A stretch of DNA of 64,000 nt from Astrocystis sublimbata (Eukaryota; Ascomycota; Sordariomycetes; Xylariales; Xylariaceae). Made by a program: the position numbers and the translations under genes. The stretch is from NCBI GenBank assembly GCA_022453515.1, contig JAJNNY010000040.1, forward strand, positions 186,001 through 250,000, given 5' to 3'. Positions 35,525 to 46,905 of this stretch are shown piece after piece (the stretch's first letter is position 1; each line of letters opens with the position of its first letter). The notes under the pieces were generated by a model. That model saw nothing but the letters and a program-made list of their open reading frames with translations, had not been told where the DNA came from and made no database searches.

Positions 35525-38500
35525 ATGAAGTTCGGCAGAAAGTAACTACTTCCTCGCAATCCCATGATACTTCTACACACCCTGCATCATCATACTGATA
35601 TAGTACACTAGTCTACCTAGAAATCAAGTCCCAGAGTGGGCTTCGGCCTACATCAACTACAAGGGCCTCAAGAGACTGATCAAAGCGGCGGCGGAGAGGG
35701 CCAAGACTGGGCAGGATGTGGATATAGCAGGTGTGCACCCCCCGTAGTACGAGGATCGGGAAGATCCCGGAGTGTCCCCTGACCACAATCCACAGAGTTC
35801 CTTTTTGCTCTGGATCGTAATCTCGAAGATGTCGACTCGTTCTACAATAAGAAATTCGCCGAGGCGCATCGACGTCTCAAGCTCCTACAGGATCGGTATG
35901 GCCGGAGTCCGGAAGTGGTGGCTGAACTGGATGACCAGGAGTCTGAAGAGCTGATGAGCGCCTTGCTCGAATTGAGAAGTCGGTTCAGGAAGCTATCGTG
36001 GTTCGGCGAGATCAACCGGAGAGGGTTTGTCAAGATCACCAAAAAGCAGGATAAGAAGGTACCACAAGCGACGACGAAGACGCAGGAGCAGTACATCATG
36101 ACCATGGTGGACCCCAAACCCTTTGCCAAAGATACCACTGTTGTGCGCCTCATTGAGGAGATCAACAAGTGGCTGTCTGTGCTGGGGGATCTCCAGAACT
36201 TCGACGACGCCAGGTCTGACAAGTCTTCGAGATCGGTCCGATCGCTCGGGAGGGTGACCGCCAAGGCCTTGCCCAGTGTTCCCAAGATCGTACTCGATGC
36301 TCTCGATATGGCGATTCGCCAAGACGATGTGAAGACGCTCGAGGACCGCTTGTCGGAACATAACTTCACGGCTTCGACGCAAGCATCACAATCCATGCTG
36401 CTCAACCTACTTCAGCGTTCCATCTCCTCTAGCTCCAGGGCTTGCATTACCTATATCATCACACACCTAGAAACACTCGACGAGCCTACAGACTTGAATG
36501 AGCGTAATTGCATTCATCGTCTAGTTATCAATATCGGACGCACCAAATCACTAGTCGTAGCTGGCGACTTGGAGCCCAATGCCACCGGTCTTCCCGTGCA
36601 TTCCCCTTATAATAGTCACTACGTTACACCGGCGCAGATCCCCACTAACATTGGCAACATCGGCTCCCAGAACGGCAACGGCAACGGAACCACGAAATCC
36701 CTATTAAGCAAAGACGACGAGAGCGTTCAGCTTCTGCTTTATGTTCTCGAGTGCTTGCGTGAGAATCAGCGCTCTGCGCTGTCGGACCGAGACTCGCAGG
36801 GCCGCATCCCCCTCCACTACGCGGCGCAGTATGGATTTGTTGTCCTATGCGAAATCATCATGTCAAAGATGCAGGAGTGGGGACAGTTCGATGTCACAGA
36901 TGGTATCGATGCGCCGGCATGGCAGGATAAAGACGGAAATGCGCCTCTGCATCTCGCTGTCATTGGCGGTCATCCTCTTACCACCAAGTGTCTGCTTAAG
37001 GGAGAATGTTGGCAAGGCGCGGATCATGTTCACAGAACGCCCGTGTCACAGTCCAGCGTAGTCCTAGCTCTAGCTACGCGCTCAAATTTCTACGGCATTG
37101 TCGGGATGCTGGTAGAAGCTGGTGTGGACATCAACTGGCAGGACAGCACTGGCGAGACAGCACTTCACATCGCTGCTCGTTTCGGCCACGCCGAATGCGC
37201 CCGTATCCTGATCGAGGGGTCATCTGAGCAGAAGGCGGATTTAGGACTGACTGAGAATTCCTTCGCCTGGAACGCTCTTCACATATCGGCAGTTGACGGC
37301 CACCTTGCTGTAGCTGAACTTCTTGTCAATGCCGGCATTGATGTTTCCAAGCCCGACTCGTTCGGATGGACGGCGAAGGAACATGCAGCGTTACGCGGCC
37401 ACTTGGATGTGGTCACTTTTCTCGCTCCCCATACGACCGTTCCCCCATCTTCACCAAAAACCACTGCCGTTGGTGAGAGTGAGGGATCATCTGCTGGCTC
37501 CTCGCCGCCACCGGAAGTTTCATCCCTTGACGATAGGAAGTCTAACGGAAACACACGCATTGCAGATACTATCAAGTCTTTCGGTCACCGGTATCTGACG
37601 GATGAGTGTCTGGTCATGGTAAGCTTGGGCTCAATGGACATGCGGAAGAGTGTCGAGCCCGTCCGGCTGGATCGCGTCCCCATAGCTGAGGCGCATACGA
37701 ACCAGCTGGACACGGCGCTTTCCGTAGTCATATCGGCACAAGGGGCCATTGGAACACCTACGACCATTGATTTACCTGTTCACGACAACATCTCAACCGA
37801 GCCAATCTTGTTCAACACGAAAGATGCATCGAAAGTCAAGATGCTCTTCGATATTGTCCCCACCTACTCCGGCAACGAGAAGCACAAGATCGGCCGTGCC
37901 GTGGCTCTGTTGTCATCTGTCCGACCCGACGTCGGCTCGAGCAGAATGAACCTGCAGGGCGACGTCTGCGTTCCCATCATGGGCTCCAACCTCGAGGTCA
38001 TCGGCGAGGTCAACTTCAACTTCCTCGTCATCACGCCATTCAAGCATCCTAACATGGAAATCAACTCGCAGCAAACGTACTGGAAGAAGCTCGCGCCGAC
38101 CATGGTCATCGGTCACCGCGGGCTGGGCAAGAACTTCCTCGCCAACAAGTCGCTGCAGCTAGGAGAGAACACGATCTCTTCGTTCATTGCCGCCGCGAAC
38201 CTGGGCGCGCAGTACGTTGAATTCGACGTCCAGCTTACCAAGGACCACGTGCCCGTCATATATCACGACTTTCTAGTCAGCGAGACGGGCATCGACGCGC
38301 CGGTGCACACACTCACTCTGGAGCAATTTCTTCACATCAACGACGGCACGAGCCGGGCGCGGAAGTCACTCGACAAGCGGCGTCCAGAGTTCAATGGCAG
38401 TACCACCACGACCACCAACAACGGCACCAACGGAGGGATGCCCAACGGCCCGCCCAGTGGCGGCTCGAAGCAGCGGTCCATGTCGGTCGACCTGACGAAT

Positions 38501-39370
38501 ACCAGCAACGACGGCTCGCTCGAGGACCGCATGAAGTACACTCTCAACTACAAGAAATCCGGCTACAAGGCCAACACGCGGGGCAACTTCGTGCAAGCGC
38601 CCTTCGCGACGCTCGAGGAATTATTCGAAAAACTCCCCGAAAGCGTGGGCTTCAACATCGAGATGAAGTACCCGATGCTGTCGGAAAGCGAAGAGCACTT
38701 CATGGATACCTACGCGATCGAGCTGAATTCTTTTTGTGATACGGTGCTGAGCAAGGTGTATGAGCTGGCTAGGGGCAAGCGGCATATCATTTTCTCCTCG
38801 TTCAATCCGGATATCTGTCTTTGTTTGAATTTTAAGCAGCCGAGCATTCCGATCATGTTTCTGACGGATGCGGGCACGGAGACGGTGAGCGATATCCGTG
38901 CGAGTAGTGTGCAGGAGGCGGTGAGGTTCGCGAGTAGGTGGAATTTGCTGGGGATTGTGAGTAATGCTGTGCCGTTTGTGCAGTGTCCGAGACTTGTGAA
39001 GGTCGTGAAGCAGAGTGGGTTGGTTTGTGTTAGTTATGGGGTGCAGAATAATGATCCGGAACTGGTGCAGGTTAGTTGCTTTCTTCTCTCCCCCCCCCCC
39101 CCCCTCCCCTCCTCTCTCTCTCTCTCTCTCCTTTCCTCTGTCTCTCTGTCTGTCTGTCCGTCTGTCTCTGTCTCTCTTTTTCTCATTTCCCCTTCTTTTC
39201 ATACTCACGAGGCAACACTCTTTCGGGCCTACTAAGTTTCTACTTGTGGTTGCGCTTGTGGTTGTGCTTGTGCTGACGAGATAAATTAGCTCCAAGTAAA
39301 CGAGGGCATCGACGCCGTCATCGTCGACAGCGTGCTGGCTATTCGTCAAGGGCTGACGAAGGAGGGCTAG
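35525..39370 (+). CDS. PHO81: Phosphate-system regulator, SPX-ankyrin-GDPD protein (PHO81 / NUC-2)
   Basis: Four exons: 35525-35541, 35621-35730, 35796-39070 and 39290-39370, giving 1160 residues with consistent phases. The N-terminal SPX domain starts MKFGRKNQVPEWASAYINYK and includes the basic INRRGFVKITKKQDKK cluster (~116-131) that binds inositol polyphosphates. Ankyrin repeats span about 370-590. The C-terminal glycerophosphodiester phosphodiesterase-like domain has GHRG (His816), Glu851, Asp853 and His866 in the order expected of an active GDPD site. In yeast and Neurospora this architecture is the CDK inhibitor that signals phosphate starvation to Pho85/PGOV. The last intron (39071-39289) is long and filled with C- and CT-rich simple sequence. 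The leader may carry uORFs. Confidence 0.95.
39081..39184 (+). repeat. C- and CT/CTGT-rich simple sequence inside the last PHO81 intron
   Basis: A run of 15 C (39090-39104) is followed by CT dinucleotides and then TCTG/TCTC repeats. The tract begins 10 bases after the donor site of a 219-nt intron, well above the usual 50-100 nt here, and explains the extra length. Confidence 0.9.
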
Positions 39371-40776
39371 AAGCCGGCTGCGGCTGTGGCGGCTGTGAAG
39401 GCGGAGCTGGGAATGGGGGTGGATGCAGATAAAGATACTGGCACGGGCACAGAGGCAGAGGCAGGGGAGAAGTCAGGGGCAGACACAGAGAGTCACAGCC
39501 CCTGGGGGTTCTATTGTGCTTTTGTGCTTTTGTGGTCTTGTTGTATTTTTTCACGGCATCGCTCGGGTCGAAGTATCACATGGCGAAGAAGTGATGATTA
39601 ATTAGTATGTAGTATGGATGCGTAAGATGCCAATTGGGACCATTTGGCAGATATTGCGGTGTTTCTTTGCTATTTTCAATCTCTAGATGTGATCACCTAA
39701 TTCTTTGCGATGAGTTTCCAATTGTTTGTAATTTCGCTGTAAGTACGTAAATAGGTACCTACAGTCTATGAAGGTTGACTAATGGATGTATTAGTGAATT
39801 GTCGGTTTTACAGGGCGTATACTACGATTGTTACCTCGGGCTTGAAGGATGTAGCTGCTGTTACTGGTTTTATATCGAATCTTTGAAGGTTTATTTACAT
39901 GGTATTTCACTCTCACAGGCCAGGCCTCACAGGCATACATGTAATTACCTAGGTACGGAATACGTAACTGAATGAGATATGAGCGATATCCATGATGCTA
40001 AGCTTTCTATTCAGCCTTTCCTACCAATGTAAACCCCTGCTGCAGTTTCCGGAGATCGGTAGTATACTCCGATCCCTGCCGTCTGCCGGTCTGTGCAATG
40101 TAAAGCGAAAGATTTGACAGTTGTTGGCATAGACTGTGGCAGGTGGCACATGCGCGTGTTGTTCTTGAGACAAGGTACAACAGGCTGAGCTTACCTAATG
40201 GCAGAGCGGCATGCGGCAGTGGGGCCACTGGAGAGACCCTGAACAGCACTTGCCATCACCAGTTGAGTCCGGCGCGAAGGAAAGAGAAGCTTAGAGATGT
40301 GGATGTGGCTGCAGCCAATTCTTGCTCAGCGCCAACGCCTCGCAGCGCCTCGCAGCGCCTCGCAACCTACGCCTCGTCTCATCCCGTACCTGTCAATCAC
40401 TGACCAGGCCTCCTCCCACTCTCCATTCACCACTCCCCCATTCCCACCCTTTCTCTTCTCTTTGGGTCTGTATCTATATCCGTGTATGACACGGTCTTTT
40501 TTTTAATCGTGTACAATAATTACCGCCACAAGCACCTGGTCCGAGGTAGGCCCCATGTCCAGGCCCCAGGTCCCGTGCATTCCGTTCGCAGCATCCCCAT
40601 CCTCCCCGTCGTCCGCCGCCGCACCCACTCAATTGAGGTCCACGATACCGTCATCGGAACGAGCCGAAGCGTACCGTGGCCGCTCCGGCTGGCCCTGCAG
40701 GGCTACCCCAGACTGCCACTGTCACTCTGAGATAGAGTAGAGCTATTGCTGCATCTGTCTTTCTGCGAATCCCGTT
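39371..40776. promoter_or_regulatory. Intergenic region between PHO81 and YME1
   Basis: About 1.4 kb. The first part is the PHO81 3' flank. A pyrimidine-rich block near 40405-40500 resembles a promoter/leader for YME1. A short duplication of CGCCTCGCAG occurs near 40335-40362. No gene is supported. Confidence 0.4.
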
Positions 40777-43379
40777 ATGGCGTTGCAAACGCCCGCTCTC
40801 GCAAGCGTGGCCGCCACCGTGTCGGAGCTGTGGCCCTCCCTTGCGAACACCCTCGCCATTCCCTTCCGTGCGCCATCCCCGTACAGCCCACACAACTCGC
40901 GACACACTTCCTCTCATGCGGATGCCCGTAAGCAGTCCACGGCCACCGTGCCGAGAACCACAACGCCTGCTCGCTCCGTCGCTGCCGTCGGTCTGTCCAG
41001 GACAGAGCTGCCCGAGTTCCTGCGAGACTCTCGTCACGCCACCGCTTTCGCACCCGCTCTGCTCTCGCCACAGGCCATCCCGACGCCCTTCGATATACGT
41101 ACCTCCATCGCTACCATGCCACGCGCTGCCTTGATGGCCTCGAACCCTGTCGCCCACCGTCTGTCCCCCCGCAATCTGTTCTCCCGGTCCATGTCCACGT
41201 CCACCCCGCCTGCTGCTGCCAACCTGCGTCGATTCCCGAGCGCATTTGTCCGACTGTCTTCCCCTCTGCAACGACGATCCTTTCAGTCCGGCGGTTTGTC
41301 CCGGAATCTTCTCGGTCATGTCGAAGAAGCTGCCAACAGGAACCCGACCAGTGCCACTGCTCAGAATGCCTTCTACCAGGCTCTGCTGAGGGCTAACATG
41401 CCTGCCATCATCGTCGAGCGTTACCAGTCTGGACGCTTTGCCTCGAACCCCGCTGCCACCGATGCTTACCACAAGGCCATCAACCTCTTAGCACCCAGCA
41501 TTGGTCAGGGAGCCGACGCCGAAGCCATCAACGAGTCGGTTAAGAATCTTCCCGGAACTCTGTCACCAACTCAACTCCAAGCTGTCTCGCAGGCTCTCGC
41601 TGCTCATTCCCGTGGGGGCTCCCTGGCCATCGCCAAGAACGGTGATCATGCTCCCGGCACCAAGTCTGGCCCGCTGCATGTGATTGTTGATGACACCACC
41701 AGTAATATTGTCTTTAAATGGGTCAAGTTCATACTCTCCTTTGCACTCATCACCTACATCTCGCTCGTTATTATCACCATGGCCATTGAGTCTATGAGCA
41801 CCTTCAAGCGGCCCGGTGGTAAGGTCGACAGCGAGGTCAAGGCCGAGCAGCAGAAGGCTCGTTTCACCGACGTCCATGGTGCCGACGAGGCCAAGGAAGA
41901 GCTGCAGGACATGGTCGAGTTTTTGCGCAACCCCGAACGATTCTCCCAACTGGGCGGCAAGCTGCCCAAGGGTATCCTCTTAGTCGGTCCTCCCGGTACA
42001 GGAAAGACGCTTCTCGCCCGAGCCGTCGCTGGTGAGGCAGGCGTCCCGTTCTTCTACATGTCTGGTAGTGAGTTCGACGAAGTCTACGTTGGTGTTGGTG
42101 CCAAGCGCGTCAGAGAACTGTTCGCTGCTGCCAAGTCTAAGTCTCCCGCTATTGTTTTCATCGATGAACTTGACGCCATAGGAGGTCGCCGCAATGCACG
42201 AGATGCCGCGTACGTTAAGCAGACGCTGAATCAGTTGCTCACTGAATTGGATGGTTTCGATCAAAGTGCCAATGTCATCATCATTGGTGCTACCAACTTT
42301 CCTGAGCTACTCGACAAGGCCCTTACCCGTCCCGGTCGTTTTGATCGCCATGTCACCGTTGACCTGCCCGACGTTCGCGGCCGTCTCGCTATCCTCCAAC
42401 ACCATGCCAAGAAGATCAAGGCTGAGAAGGACGTTGATCTCAAGGCCATCGCGCAAACTACTTCCGGCTTATCTGGTGCCGAGCTTGAGAACATTGTCAA
42501 CCAAGCTGCTGTCCACGCTAGTAAAAATAAGGCCAAATTGGTTGGCCGGGGCGATTTCGATTGGGCCAAGGACAAGGTAGTCATGGGTGCCGAGCGGAAG
42601 AGCATGGTCATCAGTGCCAAGGAGAAGGAAATGACGGCTTACCACGAGGCTGGCCATGCCCTCGTCAACCTGTTGACCAAGGGAGCTAGTTCGACGCTGT
42701 ACAAGGTGACTGTCTTGCCTCGTGGCCCCTCGCTTGGTCACACTGCCCAACTGCCCGAGATGGACAAGTACTCCTACACCGTCGATAACTATCTCGCTCA
42801 AATTGATGTTTCTCTGGGAGGCAAACTCGCCGAGGAGATTGTCTACGGCCCGAACAATGTCACTAGTGGCGCGTCATCGGTACGTTTTCTTCTCTTGTGC
42901 CATTCAACTGCCGTAAAGGCGATGCTAACTTTATTATCCAGGATCTTCAAAATGCCACCCGGGTGGCCTTCAGCATGGTGGCCTCTCTTGGTATGTCCTC
43001 GATACTCGGAAACATGGAATACGGCAGCCGCTACGATACTCTCAGCAGCGAGACGAAAGCTTTGGTGGAAGCCGAAGTCCGCCGCACCGTGAACGAAGCC
43101 TACGAGCGCGCACGGAAGCTGCTGACGGAACATCGCAAGGAGCTTGACTTATTGGCCAAGGCACTGGTCGACTACGAGACTCTGAACAAGGAGGAGGTTG
43201 AGAAGGTCATCAAGGGCCTCCCGCTGCCGGACCGGATCATCGTGCCAAAGGGACCCATGACTGTGCCCTCGACTATCAAGGCTACGCCGCCGGGAGAGAC
43301 TCCCGATCCGGTGCCTGGGTCTTCCGAGTCGCCTCCGCCGCCGCCGCCGCCGCCTGTTGCTGCGCCGTCGGTTAAGTAG
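40777..43379 (+). CDS. YME1: Mitochondrial i-AAA protease YME1 (FtsH-type zinc metalloprotease)
   Basis: Two exons, 40777-42879 and 42942-43379, joined in phase 0 over a 62-nt intron with GCTAAC branch site, giving 846 residues. A long Ser/Arg/Ala-rich N-terminus with a mitochondrial presequence precedes one transmembrane helix (about residues 314-336). The AAA domain follows with Walker A GPPGTGKT (404-411) and Walker [12 protein letters not shown] (Asp463, Glu464). The M41 protease domain carries HEAGH (623-627), and the third zinc ligand is expected in the SDLQNAT block just after the intron. In the inner membrane it degrades unfolded and short-lived proteins facing the intermembrane space. 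The Pro-rich C-terminal tail (PPPPPPPP) is encoded by a CCG run. Confidence 0.96.
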
Positions 43380-44583
43380 ATTAAGTAGGGGGGGCGTAGA
43401 TGGGAGGTTTGTTCCCGGTGAATTGAAATAAAATTAAGCGAAACAAAACAAAACACAACACAACAATTTATCAATTTATTATCTATTTATAACCAAACCA
43501 AACCAAACCTCTACTCTTGAGAAGAAGCATGGGGAGAAAGTGTGTTAGAGCATAGCAAATCAAAGCCAATCAATTGAAATGAAATGAGACCTGTGATGTG
43601 TCGGGAGGGGTCGCTTGTTGTTGGTGGTGGTGGGTGGTGTGGTGTTGTTGGGATTAGGGTTGTTGTGGTTGTTATAGCTTAGGTAAAATGAATATCATGT
43701 CAAGGTAAGCGCGAAGAAGAAGGGGAAGAAGAAGACGTGGAAGGGAATCAAAAAAGAAGTTTTTTATTGTTAAATTAGTATTGATGTTGATGTCGATAGT
43801 GAGGGTGAGGGTGTGGGTGAGGGTGTGGGTGAGGGTGAGGGTGAGGGTGGTAGGAGGTGATCGAAGGCAATTGGAGGTAACGCAAGCCGCTAGGAGGCAG
43901 GCATCGCGATTAAATACGATTATGAGCATCTCATAAAACTGGCTTATTTAACTTCACTATTGATGCTATTGCCATTACAGGTTGTTGCTAATGTTGATGC
44001 TGAACTACCAACACCTGTAAGTAACTTTGTGATAGGTGACTCTTGTACAACTAGGTAATTACTGCTTGCTCCCTATTGACTTTTCCAACAGTTTCCTCCC
44101 AACTATTGATTCGTGTTCCTGCTGCTTTCTCAATAAGGACAAGGGAACAGGTGATGGTGATGGTGATAGGCGGCTGCCGAAACAGCTAAGTAGTCAGCAT
44201 ATGCTGGCAGCACCCCCAAATTGCAGGAAACTTCTGATTAAAGCATCAACTACCGCGGCCCGTCGAAAGACGAGGTGCAGCACCTGGTCAACCAACGGCC
44301 TCGGAGATTGTAAAAACGTTGGCGATGTAAGTGCCGAGGTATTGCGTTAAGTTGATAGATAAGTGGCTGGTGCTAACTATTTTCTTGTAATTCTTTAAGT
44401 TAAGTTATTGAGGGAGGAAAAGTAAAGGATGGTAAGCAAGCAATTAGTGATTGTGAGGTAGTGATAATTCTTAAGTAAGTGAGTAAGCTGGCTATATAGT
44501 ATGGTGTTTTTCTTTCCAACAGATGTATGGATGGGCGTGGGTGGCATGTCTGACACAAAAGACAAAAAAGGGCAAAAGTTTGG
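43380..44583. other. Low-complexity spacer downstream of YME1
   Basis: It contains AAACAAAACACAACA runs (~43440-43510), GTTGGTGG-type runs (~43615-43675) and the GGGTGA tract described separately. No gene was recognised. Confidence 0.5.
43799..43850 (+). repeat. GGGTGA/GGGTGT hexamer tract
   Basis: Eight consecutive GGG runs at 6-nt spacing, of the form GGGTGAGGGTGTGGGTGA. It resembles interstitial telomere-like or G-quadruplex-capable sequence, but the unit is not the canonical TTAGGG. A single GGATTAGGG occurs near 43650. Confidence 0.85.
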
Positions 44584-44667
44584 GCCCAGCGCAAGACTCG
44601 AACTTGCAACCATTCGGTGAATTCCTATAAATCAAAGTGAACGCTCTTCCAATTGAGCTAGCCGGAC
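44584..44667 (-). tRNA. Degenerate tRNA-like element, copy 2 (tRNA pseudogene or SINE head)
   Basis: Read on the minus strand, acceptor stem GTCCGGC pairs with GCTGGGC over 7 bp (two G-T), the D stem is GCTC/GAGC, and the T arm has GCAAG/CTTGC apart from one change on the 3' side. Box A TAGCTCAATTGG and box B GTTCGAGTC are near consensus. As in copy 1, the anticodon stem pairs only partly (TTC with GAA), and the loop region is oversized by about 12 nt, here with TTCAC present twice. The tail GGGCCCAAACTTTTGCCC continues the match to copy 1 beyond the mature tRNA end. Confidence 0.55.
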
Positions 44668-45477
44668 CTTGTTCGTGATGAATTTCCCCATAGGATAACG
44701 CCCTCACATATAAAGTATGCTATATTCCCTAGCTAGGGTTATTAACCCTTAATACCTAGCATAAACCTATAAATATGTCTTTTGTTATCCTTTGCTTTCT
44801 AGTGACTCAAGTTCTAAGACGCGGTTGTTGGATCTTTAATATAGTATTTAGGTCTTAGGAATAGGGGTGTTAACAAGGTTGTGTCATGACTCTGGAGGCA
44901 ACTCTAAAATTACAGAAGTCGAGCACAGGTTGGTAACTAATATTTGGCGACGTTAGAATCTAGATTGATAGTCTCCTATTCTATTGAATTGACCCGTTGC
45001 GATTGACCGATGTTGCGTGCGCGAAAGTCCGCGCTCAAGTTGTAGACTTAGAAATATTAGATCATTGAGAATCCAGCGCATTCGCTAGTAGTCGTTGACC
45101 ATGACAGTTAGACCTTTGCAGACATCGGTCGTCTTCCAGCCGCTGTGCTATGTATTAGCAGTTTGAAGCCCGTTGAGTGGCTTGATTCTTACATTCTGGA
45201 AGTCGCAAACTGGGTGTTACTGATACACATGATTTCGCACTGGGGGCATAATTATGGCACAGCCTTGATGAGATGGTTACTTGCCACTCAAGTCGAAAGC
45301 AAACTTGGTCAAGGGAACAGAGTTAGGCAGAATTATGTGTTACGTGTCGCATGGTAACCCAATTGGTTTGCTGATCTAGGTCACACCATGTGTAAAAGAT
45401 GTGTAACAGAAGTAAGCACGAGCTCCCTTAGCAAATATCAGCCACCTATAAATCACCATCCTTGGCCACATCTATTG
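44668..45477. other. Gene-free AT-rich spacer
   Basis: About 0.8 kb with only short open frames. Nothing recognised. Confidence 0.4.
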
Positions 45478-45713
45478 CCATTCTCTTTTTCACAGACTCA
45501 TCCAACCTTCTAGTACCCACCAGCATCACTCTTCACTACTACCCAACCAACTTCATCCACCATGTCCTCAAACTCTCACCAGAGCTGGTTTCATTCTCTT
45601 TTTTAGAGACTCACCCAACCTTCTGATACCCACCGCCGTCTCTCTTCAACTACCACCCAACCAACTTCACCCAACATGCCCTTAATAACATTCTCCTCAA
45701 ACGCCAACCAGCG
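45478..45713 (+). repeat. Tandem duplication of the 5' region of the small gene at 45676
   Basis: Two copies about 114 nt apart: 45478 to about 45582, and 45590 to about 45713. Both contain CATTCTCTTTTT, GACTCA(T/C)CCAACCTTCT, ACCCAACCAACTTCA(T/C)CC and an ATG (45562 and 45676), and similar codons follow. The first ATG opens only a 14-codon stub, stopped by a TAG at the head of the second copy. The second opens the 120-codon ORF. Confidence 0.8.
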
Positions 45714-46038
45714 CAAAAGGGCCCTCATCATGATAGAAAACCCCCCAGAGAACACCCACCAACGCGACAAGAAAGGTCAAGATGCGCAAGACCGCGCAGC
45801 AATTGCCTCAAAAACCATACGCGTGATGCTGGAAGGAATAGCCGGGGTCCTCGCAGAAGCTGATTTCGTAGAGCCTATAATACTCTATGATAACAAGAAG
45901 GTGCATATCGCGACACGTAAGGAAGTGTCTTCCGAGATCAGAGATAAGATCAAGGAGGTCATGGACAAGGAGCTACGCGATAGCCCGTGCAAGGAAATGC
46001 CTGTTCAATACCACTTGGGTGGGGGACAATGGTTCTGA
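45676..46038 (+). CDS. Small orphan protein (120 aa)
   Basis: ORF of 120 codons with an AC-rich leader and CCAACATG start context typical of fungal genes. The product is hydrophilic, with a helical middle (DRAAIASKTIRVMLEGIAG) and a Lys/Glu-rich second half ending in GGGQWF. No signal peptide, membrane span or known motif is seen and I do not recognise a family. The preceding 110 bp duplicates its leader and start codon, so translation could begin upstream and yield a 14-residue stub; that copy might act as an uORF. Likely lineage-specific. Confidence 0.5.
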   Translation: MPLITFSSNANQRKRALIMIENPPENTHQRDKKGQDAQDRAAIASKTIRVMLEGIAGVLAEADFVEPIILYDNKKVHIATRKEVSSEIRDKIKEVMDKELRDSPCKEMPVQYHLGGGQWF

Positions 46039-46905
46039 ACCCGGTTGATAAGCACTGTGGACGGATAACGTGGAGCGTGTGAACTTGCGGAGGAAAGTTT
46101 GAATCAAATCATCGATCCTGTATTTCTTTCCCTCCATACTGTCCTTCTTCTTACTCATATGGGGTATCGACCTCATGAGATATCTCTACAAGCCTAGGCA
46201 AACGAATAGCAATACTATCTGTCAACACACCTTGTCAATGATTCTCCCTTCGTCTCTTGCTCCCTCTGGTCTGCGTAACTTCCTCCATAACTGACTATCG
46301 CCGCAAGAGCCGCGGGATCAGGTAGTTTCAACGACGGTGCGACTGTCCGTTACGGGAATAGTTAGACCTGATTCCCTGAGACTGTCATCTCAAGTTTCAC
46401 GAGGGATCTCGCCCGACCTGATCACGTGTGCCTAGGTATCTTTAGCCACGATGTCCACCAAGCATTGTCTTTGAAGGTATCGCGTCATAAAATGATGTCA
46501 AAGGCGTTGTTGTTTAGTTCTCGCGCTCTTGGTGTTCAATCTAGCCGTATATACTACATGTTAGGTCGAACGTGAGCCACTTATACATGGACCATTGACT
46601 GTGCCATGAAATTTCCTTGGCGACAACCCATTCACAACGATCATCGTAGCGACAGAAGATAATTGTTGAATTGAAAACTACCCTCTTAGCCTTCACATAG
46701 AACCCTTGCCACAAAACGCCCCTTTTCACGAAGTCACTAACAACCATCTTGATCTTAGTTGGATCGCCTGCATCATTCCCCCAAACAGTCGTGTAGCATA
46801 CTACAACAATAGATGAAATACTCGTAACTTGATTCTCGTGTTGAAAGGAATGTCCGGGACATTGAGGCCGCTGAATCCATCAACGCTAGCCCACCACGAC
46901 ATAAG
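46039..46905. other. Gene-free spacer
   Basis: About 0.87 kb between the small orphan gene and the 3' end of the membrane-protein gene. No feature recognised. Confidence 0.4.

Noticed and set aside
38621..39349. 242-codon minus-strand ORF
   Set aside because: Antisense to the PHO81 3' end and its simple-sequence intron; low-complexity product.
40651..41472. 273-codon minus-strand ORF
   Set aside because: Antisense to the YME1 presequence region; Gly/Arg-rich artefact of GC-rich coding DNA.
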